Notes under the pieces: model-generated | What the model was told of the DNA's origin: nothing | The model's input: the letters and a program-made list of their open reading frames with translations, nothing else | Database searches by the model: none | Shown: positions 60,346-64,000 of the stretch, piece by piece | Position numbering within the stretch: the stretch's first letter is position 1 | Layout of the letters: each line of letters opens with the position of its first letter | Translations under genes and position numbers: made by a program | Origin: Tessaracoccus sp. MC1679 | Lineage (GTDB): Bacteria; Actinomycetota; Actinomycetes; Propionibacteriales; Propionibacteriaceae | Reading direction: 5' to 3' | Assembly (NCBI RefSeq): GCF_014164775.1 | Contig: NZ_JACJGB010000009.1 | Span: 62,001 to 126,000 of the forward strand | DNA length: 64,000 nucleotides

Positions 60346-61227
60346 TCAGCCCTTCTTCGGCGCGACGAGGCGGATGACGGAGGAGTCGTCCATGGCGGCC
60401 TGGCCGTTGGCGAGGCCCTGGAGGTACAGCTGCTCGGCGGCCGCGGCCACCGGCACGGGCATGCCCACGGACTTGGCCGCGGAGGTGACGATGCCCATGT
60501 CCTTGACGAAGATGTCCAGGCGGCTCTTCACCTCGGCGTCCTCGCCGGCGTAGGCCTGGATGGCGCGGGGTCCGCGGTCGCCCAGCATGAACGATGCCGC
60601 GGCGCCGGACATCAGCGCCTCGAGCGCCTTCGTCTGGTCGAGTCCCAGCTCGCCCGCCAGGGCCATCGCCTCGGCCGCCGCGGCGATGTGCACGCCGCAC
60701 AGCAGCTGGTTGACGGTCTTCATGCACTGACCCTTGCCGGGGGCTTCCCCCACCCAGACCAGGTTGGAGGCCATCGCGTCGAGCACGGTGCGGCAGTGCT
60801 CGTAGACGGCCGGGTAGGCGCCGACGGTGACCAGCAGGTCGCCCTTGCCCGCGCGGGCGGGGCCGCCGGAGACGGGGGCGTCGGCCAGGCCGATGCCGTC
60901 GTCCGCGAGTCGTGCCGCAACGTCCTCGACGGCCTGGATGCCGACGGTGGAGGTGAGGATGATCGCGGCGCCGCGGCTCAGCGCCGGGACGATCCCGGCC
61001 TCGCCGTAGAGCAGCTCCTCGAGCTGGGTCTGGTTGCGCACGGCGACCAGGACGATGTCGGCGCCGTCGGCGGCGTCACGGGCCGACGGCTTGCAGGTGA
61101 TGCCCGCATCGGTGGCGAGCTGCACGCGCGCCTCAGCGATGTCGAAGGCGGTGACGGTGAAACTCTGGGCTAGCCAGGTGGCCATGGGCAGGCCCATGGC
61201 GCCGAGTCCGAGAACAGCGATGTTCAT
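60346..61227 (-). CDS. ltnD: NAD-dependent 2-hydroxy sugar-acid dehydrogenase, LtnD-like
   Basis: A 293-residue beta-hydroxyacid-dehydrogenase-family enzyme. The Rossmann loop VLGLGAMGLPMATWL is at residues 5-19, the substrate loop DAPVSGGPARAGKG at about 121, and GKGQCMKTVNQLLCG (about 167) carries the catalytic Lys. In the four-carbon acid sugar pathway LtnD oxidises L-threonate to 2-oxotetronate, which OtnK phosphorylates; the adjacent otnK gene supports this. The ATG has AAAGGA about ten bases upstream. Confidence 0.85.
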   Translation of the reverse strand: MNIAVLGLGAMGLPMATWLAQSFTVTAFDIAEARVQLATDAGITCKPSARDAADGADIVLVAVRNQTQLEELLYGEAGIVPALSRGAAIILTSTVGIQAVEDVAARLADDGIGLADAPVSGGPARAGKGDLLVTVGAYPAVYEHCRTVLDAMASNLVWVGEAPGKGQCMKTVNQLLCGVHIAAAAEAMALAGELGLDQTKALEALMSGAAASFMLGDRGPRAIQAYAGEDAEVKSRLDIFVKDMGIVTSAAKSVGMPVPVAAAAEQLYLQGLANGQAAMDDSSVIRLVAPKKG

Positions 61228-61253
61228 GGAAGTGGGGTCCTTTCGAGGGTGAA

Positions 61254-62687
61254 TCAGGCTTGGGTGAGCGTGTCGACGACGGCGGCAAGGGAGTCGGCGG
61301 CGCCGACGTTGCCGGCGAAGACCACGTAGGGGATTCCCGCGGCGGGGCCGTCCTGGCCGGACCACAGGGAGACGATGCCGGGAAGCATCGGGCCGACGAC
61401 ATTGGCATGGCGGAAGCCGAGGCCCTTCGTCGCGACGTCGGAGGAGGTGATGCCGCCCTTGGCGACGACGAAACGCGGCGGGTTGGCGGCCAGCACGCGC
61501 TGGACCACCTCGACGACCGCGGCCGAGACCTGGCGGGAGATGTTGAGTGACTCGTGGCCGTCGGCCCCGGTGACGAGCGTGCGGGAGGTGCGGACGACGA
61601 CGTTGCCGTGGTTCAGGGCCCCGGCGGCCTGGTGGGCGATGTCGGCGACGTGACGGTCGCGGGCGGTGGGATCGGTGACCTGGGCCACCTCGATCTCCAG
61701 CTCGAACGGGTGGTTGTGCTCGCGGAGGTGGTTGAGCTGGCGGGTGGTGAGGTCCACGTGGCTGCCGACGACGATGAGCCCGCCCGTGGCGAGTTCGCGG
61801 TCTCCGCGGGAGGCGCGGATCTCGTCGAGGGTCACCGGGGGGTGGACGGCCTGGCCGATGCGGGCGCGGGTGAATGGCGGGCCGACGCGGTAGATGAAGC
61901 GCGACCCGGCGGTCTCGGCCTCGATCAGCGCGAGGGAGAGCTGGCGGAGGTCCTCCTCCTCGACGATGTCGACGACGATCACGCGGGCGTCCGAGGCGGA
62001 GCGCAGCAGCGCGACGGTGTGGGCGCGGTCGGTGCGGAGCGTGGTGAGATCGATCAGGATGACGTCCGCGGCGCGGGTGGCGCCGTCGGTCTTCTCCTCC
62101 ACCCACTCCGCGAGGCTGGACGACCGGTAGCCGAACGTGGCGTCGCGGGCGAACTCGGTCTCCCCCACCGGTGTGAAGCCGGCGTCGCGGGAGCCGGCGT
62201 AGTGGATGCCGTCGACGGTGATGCGGCCAGCGTCGCCGAACGCGGGGACCACGACGATGCCGTCGACGCCGTGGCCGGTGGCGGTCCGGATCTCCTCGGC
62301 GATGGTCAGGGGCTCCAGAGGGAAGTGGCCGCGCAGCGTCGAGTCGGAGCGGGAGACGAACGCGACGGGGATGTCGCGGGCGGCCTCGAGCGCCGCAGCG
62401 ACGACCTCGCGGTTGACCCGCTCGGCGTCGGCGGGGGCCAGCGAGCGCGAGTTGGTCATCACGTAGACGGCGGGCTTGCCGGTGCCGAACGCCCAGCGGA
62501 AGTCGTCGACCTCCCAGGCGGTGAGGACGGGGAGGTCGGCCACCGACTGCGTGCCGGTGGGGTCGTCGTCGAGGACGACGTAGACGGTGTGGTCGCCCGC
62601 GCGGTGGCGCGCCTCGACGACGTCATCCGCGGTCACGGACACCACGGACGGATGGTTGGTCAACAGATCGGACAGTTCCACTGTCAT
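61254..62687 (-). CDS. otnK: four-carbon acid sugar kinase family protein (OtnK/DtnK)
   Basis: A 477-residue kinase of the DUF1537 family, phosphorylating 3- or 2-oxo-tetronate with ATP. VYVVLDDDPTGTQSVADLPVLTAW (about residues 35-58) and FVSRSDSTLRGHFPLEPLT (about 114) form the substrate-binding N-domain; the C-terminal ATP-binding part has RFVVAKGGITSSDVATKGLG (about 405) and GPAAGIPYVVFAGNVG. AAAGGAG lies four bases before the ATG. It is the first gene of the operon, under a clear promoter and operator. The partner aldolase (OtnC) and isomerase (OtnI) are not in the window. Confidence 0.9.
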   Translation of the reverse strand: MTVELSDLLTNHPSVVSVTADDVVEARHRAGDHTVYVVLDDDPTGTQSVADLPVLTAWEVDDFRWAFGTGKPAVYVMTNSRSLAPADAERVNREVVAAALEAARDIPVAFVSRSDSTLRGHFPLEPLTIAEEIRTATGHGVDGIVVVPAFGDAGRITVDGIHYAGSRDAGFTPVGETEFARDATFGYRSSSLAEWVEEKTDGATRAADVILIDLTTLRTDRAHTVALLRSASDARVIVVDIVEEEDLRQLSLALIEAETAGSRFIYRVGPPFTRARIGQAVHPPVTLDEIRASRGDRELATGGLIVVGSHVDLTTRQLNHLREHNHPFELEIEVAQVTDPTARDRHVADIAHQAAGALNHGNVVVRTSRTLVTGADGHESLNISRQVSAAVVEVVQRVLAANPPRFVVAKGGITSSDVATKGLGFRHANVVGPMLPGIVSLWSGQDGPAAGIPYVVFAGNVGAADSLAAVVDTLTQA

Positions 62688-62704
62688 GTCACTCCTTTGT
62701 GCTC

Positions 62705-62719
62705 AGACCTCAGAGGTCT
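62705..62719. promoter_or_regulatory. operator palindrome of the otnK operon
   Basis: AGACCTCAGAGGTCT is a perfect palindrome with 7-bp arms, located just after the -10 box, over the expected transcription start. The GntR-family gene 120 bases upstream is the likely source of its repressor. Confidence 0.7.
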
Positions 62720-62725
62720 TAGGAA

Positions 62726-62754
62726 AGAATGACACAAGGATTGTCCGGGTGCAA
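62726..62754 (-). promoter_or_regulatory. promoter of the otnK-ltnD-gntP operon
   Basis: TTGCAC (62754-62749) and CATTCT (62731-62726) are separated by exactly 17 bases. Confidence 0.7.
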
Positions 62755-62839
62755 GACCCTGCCCACCGCAAATGAGGCTTCAACACCGGCCGAGCCGCTC
62801 CGCGGCCGACGCCGGGCTCAACCGCGGGGGGGTCGGGAC

Positions 62840-63529
62840 CTACAGCGCCGCGATGTCGTCGTGGGTCTGCTTCATGTGGGCGCGCATCGCGTCCTTCGCA
62901 GCCGACGCGTCGCCGCCGGAGATGGCCTCCAGGATTCGACGGTGGTGCTCCTGCGCCCGCGCCCTCACGTCCTCGCGCGCCGCCGTCGTCTGCCGCGACG
63001 CCGACAGAGCCTCTGCCAACGGCTGCATGATCGCAGCCAGGAACGGGTTGCCCGAGGCCTTCAGGACCAGGCCGTGGAACGCGAGGTCCAGCCTGACCAC
63101 CTCGTCGACGTCTGCTCGGGCCGCGGCCTCGTCATACCCGTCGAGCACCGCCCGCATCGCAGTGAGGTCGACGTCGTTCCGGTTCTCAGCGGCGAGCCCC
63201 GCCGCGCCCACCTCGAGCATCCGTCGCACCTGGATGAGCTGCAGCCCCAGATCCCTCGACGGCGTGGTGCGGGCCAGCACTCCGATCAGCGTGGGCAGGT
63301 CACGCCACTCCTCCCGGGGAGCGACGAAGGTGCCGCGACCGTGCACCACGCGCAGCACGCCCCGGTCGCTCAGCGACCGGACCGCCTCGCGCATGGTGGG
63401 GCGGCTCACCTCGAGCAGTGCCGCGAGGTCCGCCTCCGGAGGAAGTGCGCTGCCGGCCGGAAACCCGCCGTCGACGACGCGGTCGAGGATTCCCTGGATG
63501 GCCTCGTCCACCAGTCCCCGCCGACTCAT
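62840..63529 (-). CDS. GntR (FadR-type) transcriptional regulator
   Basis: A 229-residue regulator with an N-terminal winged helix (PPEADLAALLEVSRPTMREAVRSLSDRGVLRVVHGRGTFV, about residues 29-68 in total) and a C-terminal FCD ligand domain; DLAFHGLVLKASGN (about 147) and the later His-x3-His stretch are metal-binding in this domain. It lies directly upstream of the otnK operon on the same strand and probably responds to a four-carbon sugar acid. The start is uncertain: GGGGAGG lies only one base before the ATG at 63529, and a GTG at 63544 is in frame. Confidence 0.88.
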   Translation of the reverse strand: MSRRGLVDEAIQGILDRVVDGGFPAGSALPPEADLAALLEVSRPTMREAVRSLSDRGVLRVVHGRGTFVAPREEWRDLPTLIGVLARTTPSRDLGLQLIQVRRMLEVGAAGLAAENRNDVDLTAMRAVLDGYDEAAARADVDEVVRLDLAFHGLVLKASGNPFLAAIMQPLAEALSASRQTTAAREDVRARAQEHHRRILEAISGGDASAAKDAMRAHMKQTHDDIAAL

Positions 63530-63580
63530 GCCTCCCCCGTCCACTCAACGTCTCTCGGCTGGTCAGCCTACGCCACACGC

Positions 63581-64000
63581 TCAGGGCCCCAGCGCTCCCA
63601 GGGGGACCACATGTACACCGTCTTCCCGGGTGTAGGCCAGCGAACCGGTTGTCATGACCACCAGAGCGCGTGGAGGCCGCTCCACTCGTGCCGCTAGCGC
63701 ATGCAATGAGCCCGCGGCCCGCTCCACCTGAGCATCTCCCATCTTCACCTCAACTGCGAGCCACTCGCCGTCTCGATCCTCGACGACGTAGTCCACCTCC
63801 AGCCGACCCTCACCCTCCCGGTAGTGAAACACCGACGCGCCGGCTGCTTCGGAGTACACCCGCAGGTCGTGGGCCACGAGACTCTCGAAGAGGAATCCGG
63901 TGGTGGAGAGGTCCGCGAGCATGCCGTCGGTGGACAACCGCAGCAGGCCTGCCGAGAGCGACGGGTCTGCCAGGAGCCGCTTCGGGGTGTTGACGAGGCG
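63581..64000 (-). CDS. DUF4143 / AAA ATPase family protein, C-terminal part (runs off the window)
   Basis: About 139 residues of the C-terminal DUF4143 domain are visible, the reading frame continuing to the last base. TPKRLLADPSLSAGLLRLS and FLFESLVAHDLRVYS are followed by VDYVVEDRDGEWLAVEVKMG, a restriction-nuclease-like Asp/Glu-x-Lys strand common to this family. Full-length members have an N-terminal AAA ATPase and occur widely, often singly; some may be toxin- or defence-related. It is transcribed toward the GntR gene. Confidence 0.85.
   Translation of the reverse strand, partial: RLVNTPKRLLADPSLSAGLLRLSTDGMLADLSTTGFLFESLVAHDLRVYSEAAGASVFHYREGEGRLEVDYVVEDRDGEWLAVEVKMGDAQVERAAGSLHALAARVERPPRALVVMTTGSLAYTREDGVHVVPLGALGP

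Noticed and set aside
60346-62106. 586-codon version of the LtnD-like protein
   Set aside because: The upstream 290 codons are otnK read out of frame; the dehydrogenase begins with MNIAVLGLGAMG at 61227.
1-64000. tRNA or rRNA genes
   Set aside because: I looked for tRNA-like ends, GTTCGAATC-type loops and rRNA landmarks in the intergenic gaps and saw none, though a dedicated scan (tRNAscan-SE, Infernal) would be decisive.

Overview
The window is high-GC DNA with dense, short-spaced genes, many GTG starts and many leaderless-type promoters. Its gene set (a DUF222/HNH protein, a DUF6458 protein, a tad/Flp locus with a LysM protein, arr, a TM2 protein, a UMF1-type transporter) fits an actinobacterium. 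Propionibacteriales, perhaps a Tessaracoccus-like genus, is my guess from family content only. I see no rRNA or tRNA gene and no replication origin.

Layout. 1-7.6 kb: GH127 arabinofuranosidase, citrate synthase, a UMF1-type transporter, a fragment of an AttH/CrtC-like protein, and a DUF4097 pair. 7.6-10.1 kb is rearranged: two copies of a 41-57-41 bp repeat element flank an ABC-transporter ATPase gene that has lost its 5' end, and one copy supplies the 3' end of a radical SAM/SPASM gene. 10.2-14.4 kb: a complete ChvE-GguA-GguB sugar ABC transporter with internal and terminal hairpins. 14.4-20.8 kb: REP-like repeats, a DUF222/HNH gene, PRPP synthetase, an MFS transporter, an alcohol dehydrogenase and a secreted HELGH protein. 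21-28.6 kb: a tad/Flp pilus operon with overlapping genes and three perfect DnaA-box 9-mers in or near it. 28.6-44.7 kb is mostly housekeeping: rhomboid, YibE/F, feoA-feoB-NifU-like, aldo/keto reductases, sirtuin plus ATL, ROK regulator, lgt, mgsA, a TetR/3-ketosteroid dehydrogenase pair with an operator palindrome, a DUF151 nuclease, NUDIX and TM2.

44.8-55.7 kb is a compact accessory island of visibly lower GC. It holds vsr, a MORC/MutL-like GHKL ATPase, a DNA cytosine methyltransferase fused to an HhH/Fe-S glycosylase-like domain, and, on the minus strand, a five-gene overlapping operon: Z1-domain ATPase, DUF4420 PD-(D/E)XK nuclease, a second GHKL ATPase and two uncharacterised proteins. 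The best reading is a modification-dependent anti-phage restriction system of the GHKL/Z1 type, in which the methyltransferase has its own promoter separate from the effector operon.

55.8-64 kb: two GNAT acetyltransferases around a rifampin ADP-ribosyltransferase, an Lrp/LysE pair, a GntR-controlled four-carbon sugar-acid operon (otnK-ltnD-gntP) with a clear promoter and operator, and the 3' part of a DUF4143 gene leaving the window.

Recurrent theme: at least thirteen start codons sit six or seven bases after a TANNNT-like hexamer, pointing to heavy use of leaderless transcripts. All assignments come from reading the sequence; no database search was possible.
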